37,858 bases of DNA, taken from NCBI GenBank assembly GCA_947630605.1, contig CANRIO010000008.1, forward strand, positions 1 through 37,858. The letters are read 5' to 3'. A model generated the notes under the pieces. That model did not search any database. It had not been told where the DNA came from and was given only the letters and a program-made list of their open reading frames with translations. The translations under genes were made by a program, and so were the position numbers. How positions within the stretch are numbered: the first letter of the stretch is position 1; each line of letters starts with the position of its first letter. Below are positions 19,841 through 28,307 of the stretch, piece after piece. This DNA is from an uncultured Clostridia bacterium. Its GTDB lineage: Bacteria; Bacillota; Clostridia; Christensenellales; Borkfalkiaceae.

Positions 19841-19894
19841 CAACCCTCATCAGTCACCTGCGGTGACAGCTTCCCCCTTCATAAGGGGGAAGCC
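19841..19894. repeat. Second intergenic repeat type with two hairpins, adjacent to the ruvC stop
   Basis: CAACCCTCATCAGTCACCTGCGGTGACAGCTTCCCCCTTCATAAGGGGGAAGCC: hairpins GTCACC/GGTGAC and CTTCCCCCTT/AAGGGGGAAG. Confidence 0.75.
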
Positions 19895-19895
19895 C

Positions 19896-20393
19896 TTACT
19901 TCACGCCGAAGAGGCTTGAAAACCTGCTCGTGAAGGCGTGGCAGAGGGCGACGGCGAGGGCGTCGGCGGCGTCGTCGGGACGGGGAATGGCGGAAAGGCG
20001 CAGGTGCGACTGCACGCACTTTTGCATCTGGATCTTGTCGGCACCCCCCCAGCCCGTGAGGGCCTGTTTGATCTGGTTGGGGGTATATTCGAAAATTCTC
20101 CCGCAACGCTTGTTGCAGGTGAGCAGCATCACCCCGCGCGCATGGGCGACGGCGATGCCCGTCGTCACGTTCTTGGAGAAGAAGAGTTCCTCCATCGCCG
20201 CCTCTTCGGGGTGGAATTTATCGAAGAGCGCGTTGACCCCCTCCTCCAGAATGCACAGGCGGACGGCAAAATTTTCGCTCGCGGGCGTCTTGACTACGCC
20301 GAAGTCCACGGGGGAGCAGTTCCCGCGCGCGTCCTTCTCGATGACGCCGTACCCCATCGTGCCGTAGCCGGGGTCAAGCCCTAAAATTATCAT
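19896..20393 (-). CDS. ruvC: Crossover junction endodeoxyribonuclease RuvC
   Basis: MIILGLDPGYGTMGYGVIEKD...EEAAMEELFFSKNVTTGIAVAHARGVMLL...PNQIKQALTGWGGADKIQMQ. Confidence 0.97.
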   Translation of the reverse strand: MIILGLDPGYGTMGYGVIEKDARGNCSPVDFGVVKTPASENFAVRLCILEEGVNALFDKFHPEEAAMEELFFSKNVTTGIAVAHARGVMLLTCNKRCGRIFEYTPNQIKQALTGWGGADKIQMQKCVQSHLRLSAIPRPDDAADALAVALCHAFTSRFSSLFGVK

Positions 20394-20467
20394 ACATTTA
20401 TTTTACTTGAAAGCGGACCTCCTGTCAAGGGAAAAGTGCTTTTTCGGCGCGATTTGCCCGCTTTCCC

Positions 20468-20496
20468 TTGCAATCGGGGAAAATCTATGGTAAACT
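20468..20496 (+). promoter_or_regulatory. Promoter for galE
   Basis: TTGCAA-N17-TAAACT. Confidence 0.55.
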
Positions 20497-20528
20497 CTAT
20501 CATGTAATTTCCTTTCCGAGAGGCAACT

Positions 20529-21542
20529 ATGAAAATTCTTGTCACGGGCGGAGCGGGCTATATCGGGAGCCACACCGCCGTCGAACTTCTTGAGGCGGGG
20601 CACGAGGTCATCGTCGTCGACAACCTCTGCAATGCGAGCAGAAAGGCATTGGAGCGCGTGGAAAAGATCGCGGGGAAAAAAGTCATCTTCTATGAAAATG
20701 ACGTCCGTGACCGCGCCGCGATGGAGCTCATCTTCACCGCACACGACATCGATTGGGTCATCCACTTCGCCGGGCTCAAGGCGGTGGGCGAGAGCGTGCG
20801 CGAGCCGCTGAAATATTACGACAACAACCTCTCCTGCACCCTCGTCCTCCTCGAGACCATGCAAAAATTCGACGTGAAGAACATCGTCTTCTCCTCCTCG
20901 GCAACGGTATACGGCGACCCCGCCGAGCTTCCGCTCAGGGAGACGAGCAAGCTCAATGCTCCCTCCAACCCCTATGGCATGACCAAGCTCATGCAGGAAA
21001 ACATCCTTCAAGACCTCTATGCGTCGGACAAGAGCTGGAGCGTGGTGCTCCTCCGCTACTTCAACCCCGTGGGCGCGCATGAGAGCGGGCTCATCGGCGA
21101 GGACCCCAACGGCATTCCCAACAACCTCATGCCCTATGTGGCGCAGGTCGCGAGCGGAAAGCTGGAAAAAATCAGGGTGTTTGGCGACGATTACGAGACC
21201 CCCGACGGGACGGGCGTGCGCGACTACATCCATGTCGTCGACCTTGCGAAGGGGCACACTGCCGCCATAGAAAAGTGCAATATGCCCGGCGTGCACATCT
21301 ACAATCTCGGCACGGGGAGAGGGTACAGCGTCTTTGAGATGATCCACGCCTTCGAGAAGGCATGCGGAAAGAACCTTCCCTATGAGGTGACGGAAAGGAG
21401 AGCGGGAGACCTTCCCATCTATTACGGCTCCCCCGAGAAGGCGGAAAAGGAGCTTGGCTGGCATGCGGAGCGCGACATCCTCGAGATGTGCCGCGACCAA
21501 TGGAATTGGCAAAAAAACAACCCGAACGGGTACGAAAATTAA
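20529..21542 (+). CDS. galE: UDP-glucose 4-epimerase
   Basis: MKILVTGGAGYIGSHTAVELLEAGHEVIVVDNL, SSSATVYGDP, NPYGMTKLMQE. Confidence 0.96.
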   Translation: MKILVTGGAGYIGSHTAVELLEAGHEVIVVDNLCNASRKALERVEKIAGKKVIFYENDVRDRAAMELIFTAHDIDWVIHFAGLKAVGESVREPLKYYDNNLSCTLVLLETMQKFDVKNIVFSSSATVYGDPAELPLRETSKLNAPSNPYGMTKLMQENILQDLYASDKSWSVVLLRYFNPVGAHESGLIGEDPNGIPNNLMPYVAQVASGKLEKIRVFGDDYETPDGTGVRDYIHVVDLAKGHTAAIEKCNMPGVHIYNLGTGRGYSVFEMIHAFEKACGKNLPYEVTERRAGDLPIYYGSPEKAEKELGWHAERDILEMCRDQWNWQKNNPNGYEN

Positions 21543-21547
21543 AGAGG

Positions 21548-21574
21548 ATGCCGTCATCTATGGCGGCATTTTTT
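21548..21574 (+). terminator. Rho-independent terminator after galE
   Basis: ATGCCG...CGGCATTTTTTC. Confidence 0.6.
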
Positions 21575-21615
21575 CTTGTCCTCTTCCGTCGTCCGCCCTT
21601 TTTTGCGCAGATAGG

Positions 21616-21644
21616 TTGACAAAGGGCGATCTCTATTGTAAAAT
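21616..21644 (+). promoter_or_regulatory. Strong promoter for the glycosyltransferase gene
   Basis: TTGACA-N17-TAAAAT. Confidence 0.75.
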
Positions 21645-21674
21645 AATATGGAAACCATCATCATGAAGGCAGTT

Positions 21675-23162
21675 ATGGAAGAGAGAAAAAAGCCCCGCGT
21701 TCTCGTCGCCTATGTGGAGGCGGGGATGGGACACATCGTCAGTGCGCAGGCGATCTCCGAGGCACTGAAGAAAAACTACAGCGAGAGCATCGAGGTCATC
21801 GACCGCTATATCCTCCGTGACAGCGACGACCCCATCCTCAAAAAGTACGAGACCTATCTCGTGCACAACGTTCAAATGTGCTCGAAATATCCCGCATTCG
21901 GGGATATCCAGATCTCCTCCATGCACCTCTTCGGGGCGCAGAACACCCTGAAGTTCGTGCACAGCACCGTCTTCGCCGCACAGATGCAGGCGACCATGCG
22001 CGAATATGAGAAGTTTTCGCCGGATGCGATCGTCTGCACGCACTACTTCCTTCTGCATGCGGCAGTGAAGTATAAGCTGCAAGTGGACCCCAAGGTCGTC
22101 GTCATCGCCTACTGCCCCGACAACAACGTCCACGGCTGGTGGGACAACCGCGCGGACGTCATCTACACCAACAATCCGCTCGCGACCAAACAGGCCTACG
22201 AGCTGAAATTCCCCAACGGCCATGTGCGGGAAGCCTTCTACCCCACCCGCTCGGAGGTGGTGGAATCCAACGAGACGAAGGAATATTACCGCAAAAAGTT
22301 CGGCATCCCCCTCGACAAATTCACCGTCGTGGTGGCGGACGGGGTGTATGCCAAGGCGAAGGCGAAGAGCGTGTGCAAGGAGCTCATGAAGTCGGACATG
22401 CCCCTCACCATTTGCCTCCTCGCCGGCAAGAACGACGCCCTCAGGGCGGAATTCGAGGAACGGGCGAAGCACACAAAACCCAACATCACCCTCCTCGCCT
22501 ACGGCTTCTTGAAGGACGCCCCCCAGCTGTACGGCGCATGCGACCTCTTCATCACGAAGGCGGGACCCAACGCCATTTTAGACAGCGTGATGATGAACAC
22601 CCCGCTCATCATCGACTACTGCGCCTCCCCCATCGAGCGCGCCACGAAGAAGCTTTTCTCCAAACACTACCAATGCGGCTATTACACGACAAGGCCGCGC
22701 CGCATCCGCAAGTATGTGGAGTGCTTCATCCAAAACCCCGAAGAACTCGAGAAGATCAGAAAGCCGCTCGCCTACTTCGACAAGACAAAGAACGGCGCGG
22801 GGAAGATCGCCGACGACATCGCCGACCTCTTGCAGAACAGCGACGAGCGCATGATGCGCATCCTGCACGAGGAGGAGATCGCCGTCTCCAAGCTCTTCGA
22901 ACAGGCGAAGGAGAAAAAGGAGGAGCGGGCAAGGCGGAAGATCGAGGCGATCGAAGCGTCTCTTTCCGCAAAGACGGAAAATGCGGACGGCGATGCCAAG
23001 AAAAAACTCGAAGAAGATGCGCAAAGACGCATTTCCGCCGTGAAGCAGCGCACCGCGCGGGAAGTTGCGAAGATCTCCAAAAAGGAGAAAAAGATCGCCG
23101 GGAAGGTCTACAGCGGCACGGCGAGCAAGTACGTCGCGAAGACGATCGCAGACGAGAGATGA
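21675..23162 (+). CDS. MGDG-synthase/processive-glucosyltransferase-like (GT28) glycosyltransferase with C-terminal coiled-coil extension
   Basis: RVLVAYVEAGMGHIVSAQAISEAL, CPDNNVHGWW, TKAGPNAILDSVMMNTPLIIDYCASPIE; starts at 21648 and 21663 also in frame. Confidence 0.82.
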   Translation: MEERKKPRVLVAYVEAGMGHIVSAQAISEALKKNYSESIEVIDRYILRDSDDPILKKYETYLVHNVQMCSKYPAFGDIQISSMHLFGAQNTLKFVHSTVFAAQMQATMREYEKFSPDAIVCTHYFLLHAAVKYKLQVDPKVVVIAYCPDNNVHGWWDNRADVIYTNNPLATKQAYELKFPNGHVREAFYPTRSEVVESNETKEYYRKKFGIPLDKFTVVVADGVYAKAKAKSVCKELMKSDMPLTICLLAGKNDALRAEFEERAKHTKPNITLLAYGFLKDAPQLYGACDLFITKAGPNAILDSVMMNTPLIIDYCASPIERATKKLFSKHYQCGYYTTRPRRIRKYVECFIQNPEELEKIRKPLAYFDKTKNGAGKIADDIADLLQNSDERMMRILHEEEIAVSKLFEQAKEKKEERARRKIEAIEASLSAKTENADGDAKKKLEEDAQRRISAVKQRTAREVAKISKKEKKIAGKVYSGTASKYVAKTIADER

Positions 23163-23175
23163 TTTTTACAAGAAC

Positions 23176-23200
23176 GCCTCCCTTTTCGGGAGGCTTTTTT
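23176..23200 (+). terminator. Rho-independent terminator after the glycosyltransferase
   Basis: GCCTCCC-TTTTC-GGGAGGC-TTTTTT. Confidence 0.9.
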
Positions 23201-23287
23201 GCTTTCGGCAAAATTCCCGCACTTCAAACAAAATTTGTTTGTTTCCCGTCGGGCGGAAGGGCATAGGATAGGGGCAAAGAGGTCAAT

Positions 23288-24124
23288 ATGCAACTTTCAA
23301 ATCTCATCGGAAAACAAATACTCTCCCCCGCGGGCGAGGCCTACGGCTATGTCTTGGCTGCCCGTCCCACGAAGGACCTTTCCAAACTCTCCTCCCTCAT
23401 TGCGGTGGACGGCGAAGAGGAGGAATTCTGCATCCCCGCCCGCGCGATCCTCTCCGTCGACGACGCCGTGATCGCGGGAAGGACGCGCATCGAAACCCCC
23501 ACGGGCATCCCCTCCCCCATCGGGCGGGAGGTGTTCTCCTATACGGGGGAATACCTCGGCGCGGTGTGCGACCTGCTGCTCGGCGACGGGTCGGAGGCCA
23601 TCCTCGTCGTCACAAGAGACGGCGTGCGGACGACGGCGGCCGCGGCATGTGCCATCTTCGGGGAACACATCGTCCTCTACCTCGACAGGGAGGCGCGGGA
23701 TGCGGCGGCAAAGAGCGGCGGCAAGAAGAGACCTTCCCTCCCCCGTGCCGCCGTGCAAAGAGAGCTTGCGCAAAGGTCGGAGCTCCCGCCCGCAAAAAGG
23801 GAAAATACCCCGCCGAAGCAGAGCATTCCCATAGAAAGCGGGCCACCCATGTCCGAGGAAGGCGTTGCCGCAAAGCCCCCTCAAAGTGAACAAGAGACGA
23901 GAAACGAAGCACCCATGTCCGAGGAGAAGCCGAAGGATCCGAATGCAGTCCGCCTGTTGAACAATACCAACCTTTTGGGCAGGACGGTGAAGCGGAGCGT
24001 CTTCGACAACTTCGGAAGGCCCGTCGCCCTCGCGGGGGAGCGCATCACGCCCGCCCACCTCGCCCGCGCCCGCCTTGCGGGACGGCTGCTCGCCCTGACC
24101 GTCAATACCCTCACGCTGTTTTGA
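23288..24124 (+). CDS. PRC-barrel domain protein with hydrophilic linker
   Basis: MQLSNLIGKQILSPAGEAYGYVLAARPTKDLSKLSSLIAVDGEEEEFCIPARAILSVDDAVI and second repeat IGREVFSYTGEYLGAVCDLLLGDGSEAILVV. Confidence 0.75.
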   Translation: MQLSNLIGKQILSPAGEAYGYVLAARPTKDLSKLSSLIAVDGEEEEFCIPARAILSVDDAVIAGRTRIETPTGIPSPIGREVFSYTGEYLGAVCDLLLGDGSEAILVVTRDGVRTTAAAACAIFGEHIVLYLDREARDAAAKSGGKKRPSLPRAAVQRELAQRSELPPAKRENTPPKQSIPIESGPPMSEEGVAAKPPQSEQETRNEAPMSEEKPKDPNAVRLLNNTNLLGRTVKRSVFDNFGRPVALAGERITPAHLARARLAGRLLALTVNTLTLF

Positions 24125-24130
24125 TGCGAA

Positions 24131-24166
24131 GCGCCGCGAAGATCATCTCCCCGCGGCGCATTTTTT
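24131..24166 (+). terminator. Rho-independent terminator after the PRC-barrel gene
   Basis: GCGCCGCG...CGCGGCGC-ATTTTTT. Confidence 0.8.
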
Positions 24167-24175
24167 ACATTCTGT

Positions 24176-24805
24176 TCAAAGTTTGTATTTTGCCGTCATC
24201 TTGAGAATGGACGCGAGGCAATCCCCCAGCGCGTTCATCTCCCCCTCGGTGAGCATCCCGCTCCCGTACCGATCGAGGGCAGACGAGAGGGCCTCCGTCT
24301 CCAACCGGTCCCCGGGCGTGAGGGCGCATTTTTTCAGCCGTGCGAGGAGTTCCTCGGCATATTTTAACTGCATCCCCCGCTCTTTTGCGGAGGAGACGGG
24401 CGCCTCCTCCTCGAACTTGCACACCTTCGGCGGGGAGAGAGCCGCTCGCTCTTTTGGCAAATTTTCCTTGGGATGGGCGGCAAATTTTTCATACATCCGC
24501 TCCTCCCGCGACCGCCTTTTGCGCTTTTTCCGACCCTTTCCCGGAATGAAATAGACAAACCTCAGGAGGGCGGCAAAGGCCGAATAGAGGCCGAGAAAGG
24601 CGAAGGAGGCGGCGAGGCTTTCTCTGCAGCAGAGAAGGGTGAAGGCGGCCCCGCCGAGGGCGACCGCGACATAGGGGTACGCGCCCCTCCCGCCCAAGAA
24701 GTAGGTGGAGAGGGCAAAGGCGGCAAGGACCGCGGGATAGAGAAGAAGCGGCACCCAGAGGGGGACCGCCGCAAGAACGGATAGGACGGCTTCGAATGCT
24801 TCCAT
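24176..24805 (-). CDS. Hypothetical membrane protein
   Basis: Three or four N-terminal hydrophobic segments followed by a basic, then helical cytoplasmic region; between convergent PRC-barrel and addA genes. Confidence 0.65.
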   Translation of the reverse strand: MEAFEAVLSVLAAVPLWVPLLLYPAVLAAFALSTYFLGGRGAYPYVAVALGGAAFTLLCCRESLAASFAFLGLYSAFAALLRFVYFIPGKGRKKRKRRSREERMYEKFAAHPKENLPKERAALSPPKVCKFEEEAPVSSAKERGMQLKYAEELLARLKKCALTPGDRLETEALSSALDRYGSGMLTEGEMNALGDCLASILKMTAKYKL

Positions 24806-24881
24806 GACAAACTCCCACTCGAGGATAGCCCATTTTCCCCCTCGAACCGAGAGTTTTCATGCCGCATTTTGTCGAAATTTG

Positions 24882-27800
24882 TCACATGGGGATCTCTTCG
24901 CCGCTCGCGATGTTGATGATGACCGCGCCCACCCGCTCTTCGGGGATGTGCATGGTCTTTGCGACCGCCTTCCTGTAGAGGGCGATCTGCGGGGCGTAGT
25001 GGGTGCGGATGCCCTCCGCCGAGCGGGAGGAAAACTTATAGTCGACGACGGTGTAACTTCCCTCCCCCTCCTCGACAAGAAGGTCGATCGCGCCCTGAAA
25101 GATGACCTCTTCGCCCGCGCCCTCTTTGTAAAAGGCGTCTGCGGGAAGGGAGACGAGGAACTGCCTCTCCCGCCAGACCCTTTTCCCTTCGAGGGCGGCA
25201 AGGCGGGGAATGGCCAAAATTGCTTTGAGGTGCTCCTCCCTCAAAAGGGCGAGCGTCTCCTGCGGCAAAACGTTATCGCTCCGCATGCGGGCAAGCTCTT
25301 CCCCCGCGTCTGCGCCGAAGCGGACATGCTCCAAAAAGGCGTGATAGGCGAGGCCCGTCTCGGTGGAAAAGGCCTCACCCATGTCCGCTATGAGATTCTC
25401 TTTCTCCTCGTCGTCGCGGACATGGTACCCCTTTCGCTCCTCTGCTTCCTGCACGTCGCGGATGAGGCTCGTCGCCGAACTCTTGACGGGGAGAAGGGTG
25501 GCTCCCATGTGCGGATAGGGAGAGAGGGCGGCGCAAATTTTCTCCCTGTCGGCGGGATCGGCTTCGAGGATCTTCTCCCCCTTTCCCTCCCCGCTTTCCC
25601 CCTCTTCGAGGGGCGGGGCGAGGAGGGAGAGCAACTTCTCCCGCGGGATAAACTCGGACATCTTTCTGGCGCGGTCGGGGAAATATCTGAGGTTCTCCAT
25701 CCCATCCCCCTCCGTCTCGCTCTCGAAGATGAGGTGCAAACGGTACATCGCGCGCGTCATTGCGACATAGAGAAGGTTCCTCTCCCCCTCGATCTGCTCC
25801 TGCCGCATGCGGATGTAGGCGGCGCGGCGGGTGAGCGTCTCGAAGCGGACTTTGGCGGCAAGGTCGAAGCTCCTCGGCGCGATGCCGAGTTCCTCCGTCC
25901 ACATGAGCTCGTCATAATCGATGGCGTGGAAGGTGCTGTCGAGGTCCACCGTGATGACGACGGGGAACTCGAGCCCCTTCGCGTTGTGCATCGTAAGCAT
26001 GCGCACCGCCCCCTCTCCGCCGCTCTCGGTGAATTCGATAGTATTGTCGGCGTCCTCGATGCGGCGCAAAAATGTGTGGATGCTTCCCGCCCCCGCGCTC
26101 TCAGAAATGAGGCGGCGAACACGGGCCATGGCGGCATTCCCCCCACCCATGCCCGCGATCTGCGCTTCAATTCCGTCCGCAAGGAGGATGGTGAGCATCT
26201 CGGACGCGCTCTTTTGGCGGGAGAGCATGCGCAGCCTTTCCGCCCTTTCGAAGAAGGCGGAGACCTTCTTTGCGAGCGGGTCGCCCGAGTACCGCTTGTC
26301 CGAAGAAACCTTCTTTGCCGCCGTGCGGAAGTTACAGCCGTAGAGGTGCATATTCATCGCCATGAGGCGGATGCGGGCGAGTTCGCTCTCGCAAAATCCC
26401 CCGATCGCGGAGAGCATGGCGGAGGCGAGCGGGATGTCCTGCTCGCCGTTGTCGAGGAAGGAGAGCCAGTCGAGGAGCAGGCGCACCTCGAAGAAATCGC
26501 AGATGTTGACGCCCGCCGCCGAGGTGACGGGGATGCCGTGGGAAGAAAGCTCTCGCACGATCGCGCCCGCGGTGGCCGTGTTTTTACGCACGAGGATGGC
26601 GATATCCGAGAATCCCGTCTCCCGCTCCGTGCCCGTCTCCACGTCGAACCAACGCTTTGCGGGCTTTCCGCGCAGGCCGCACTCCTCCTCGATGATCGCG
26701 CGCACCTTCCTTGCGACCGCATTCGGGGTCTCATCCTCCTTTGCCGAGGCGACGCTGTAGATCCCGCGCTCTCCCCCTTCCACCCTCTGTTTTTCGGCAG
26801 TGTGCACAAGCACTTCCCCCGCATGTTCGCCGTAGCGATCCCCGCCCTCCATGGGGACATAGCCCTCCAATGCGGCGGTAAAGACGGTGTTCACGGCGTC
26901 GAGGATGCCCTTTGCGGAGCGGAAATTCCTGTCGAGGGGAAGCGCCCCGCCGCAGGCCTCTTCCATTTTGGTAAAGTAGGCCGTCCGGCTCCCGCGGAAG
27001 CCGTAGATCGCCTGTTTCTTGTCCCCCACGACGAAGAGTTCCTCCCCTGTGAGTACCTTTAAGATCTCCCCCTGCATGGGGTTGACGTCCTGATATTCGT
27101 CCACGAAGATGAAGCGGTAGCTCCCGCGGACGGCCCGCGCGGCCTCCTCGTTGTGTAAAACGGCGAGGGCGAGATGCTCGAGGTCGCCGTAGTCGAGGAC
27201 ACCCTCCTCCCTCTTGAGGCGGGAATACTCCTCGTCGTACATGAGGGTGAGCTTGGCGAGCGAGGCGGCGCGCATATAACTGTCCGCAAAGTGCGCAAAT
27301 TCCGCCCTCCAGTCGGGCTCCGCGAGATACTCTTTGCACAGTTCCCGCAGCTGCTTGGCGAGGGCCTGCGTCTCGTCGAAGACGCGTAGCGTCTCGGGCG
27401 GATCGCTTTTGTTCCTGCTCGGACTGCGCGGAACGCTCTCTTTTGCATTCGCATAGAAGGAAAACAGGTCCTCCGACGCGGAGAGCTTCTCCGCCCTCTC
27501 GATGACCGTATCGAGAAATCCCTTCAAGCGCGGCGCATGTTTTTCGACATGTTCTTTGAGCAAAACGGCCTTGTCTGAAAGCTGTGCCGCATACCCTTTT
27601 CTGTCCTCCGCAATGAGGGAGAGCGCCTTCCACAGTTCCTCTTTCGCGGGGTCTTTTTCTCCCTCGAAGAAGGAAGACGGGGCACCCATGTCCGAGATAT
27701 CCCATGCAGGGAGCGTGCGCTCCGAGCAGGCGAGAAGCTTCTCCCTGTAGCCGTCGACGTTGCGCAACTTTTTGTAGATTCGGAGCACCGTCTTTCTTAA

Positions 27801-28307
27801 GGTCGCGTCCTTTTTCTTGCGGAAATAGACGGCGAGAAGGTCGGAAAACCACTCCTCGCCCCCCTCATATGCCTCGTCAAAGGCGAGTTCGAGGGCACGG
27901 GCGGAGAGCGCTCTCGCCTCCGAGAGGTCGCCGTCGACGATGCGGAAGCGCGGATCCGCGCCCACGAGATAGAAATAGGTGCGCACCAGCCTTCCGCAGA
28001 AGGAGTGGATGGTGCTGATATCGGCAAGGGGAAGATCCTCGAGCTGCCGTTTGAGGCGGGCGCGTTCCTCCCCCGAGGAGGTGCGGTACGCCTCGGTGAG
28101 CTTCTTCCTCGCACGGTCGCGCATCTGGGCGGCCGCCTTGCTCGTAAAAGTGACGGCGAGGATCTCCTTGACGCTCGCCTCCCCGCTCCGCAGGATGGAG
28201 AGGAACCGCTCGATCATGACGTGCGTCTTTCCGCTCCCCGCCGAGGCGGAGACGATGACCCTTCCGCGGGATCCGATCGCGTTTTGCTGTTGCACTGTCA
28301 GACTCAT
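24882..28307 (-). CDS. addA: ATP-dependent helicase/nuclease subunit A
   Basis: UvrD-like Walker A VSASAGSGKTHVMIERFL, FVDEYQDVNPMQ, VVGDKKQAIYGFRG, MLTMHNAKGLEFPVV, nuclease VVDYKFSS. Confidence 0.95.
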   Translation of the reverse strand: MSLTVQQQNAIGSRGRVIVSASAGSGKTHVMIERFLSILRSGEASVKEILAVTFTSKAAAQMRDRARKKLTEAYRTSSGEERARLKRQLEDLPLADISTIHSFCGRLVRTYFYLVGADPRFRIVDGDLSEARALSARALELAFDEAYEGGEEWFSDLLAVYFRKKKDATLRKTVLRIYKKLRNVDGYREKLLACSERTLPAWDISDMGAPSSFFEGEKDPAKEELWKALSLIAEDRKGYAAQLSDKAVLLKEHVEKHAPRLKGFLDTVIERAEKLSASEDLFSFYANAKESVPRSPSRNKSDPPETLRVFDETQALAKQLRELCKEYLAEPDWRAEFAHFADSYMRAASLAKLTLMYDEEYSRLKREEGVLDYGDLEHLALAVLHNEEAARAVRGSYRFIFVDEYQDVNPMQGEILKVLTGEELFVVGDKKQAIYGFRGSRTAYFTKMEEACGGALPLDRNFRSAKGILDAVNTVFTAALEGYVPMEGGDRYGEHAGEVLVHTAEKQRVEGGERGIYSVASAKEDETPNAVARKVRAIIEEECGLRGKPAKRWFDVETGTERETGFSDIAILVRKNTATAGAIVRELSSHGIPVTSAAGVNICDFFEVRLLLDWLSFLDNGEQDIPLASAMLSAIGGFCESELARIRLMAMNMHLYGCNFRTAAKKVSSDKRYSGDPLAKKVSAFFERAERLRMLSRQKSASEMLTILLADGIEAQIAGMGGGNAAMARVRRLISESAGAGSIHTFLRRIEDADNTIEFTESGGEGAVRMLTMHNAKGLEFPVVITVDLDSTFHAIDYDELMWTEELGIAPRSFDLAAKVRFETLTRRAAYIRMRQEQIEGERNLLYVAMTRAMYRLHLIFESETEGDGMENLRYFPDRARKMSEFIPREKLLSLLAPPLEEGESGEGKGEKILEADPADREKICAALSPYPHMGATLLPVKSSATSLIRDVQEAEERKGYHVRDDEEKENLIADMGEAFSTETGLAYHAFLEHVRFGADAGEELARMRSDNVLPQETLALLREEHLKAILAIPRLAALEGKRVWRERQFLVSLPADAFYKEGAGEEVIFQGAIDLLVEEGEGSYTVVDYKFSSRSAEGIRTHYAPQIALYRKAVAKTMHIPEERVGAVIINIASGEEIPM

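Noticed and set aside
24804-27062. 752-aa plus-strand ORF antisense to addA
   Set aside because: Shadow ORF of GC-rich coding DNA; the opposite frame is a clear AddA helicase with all motifs.
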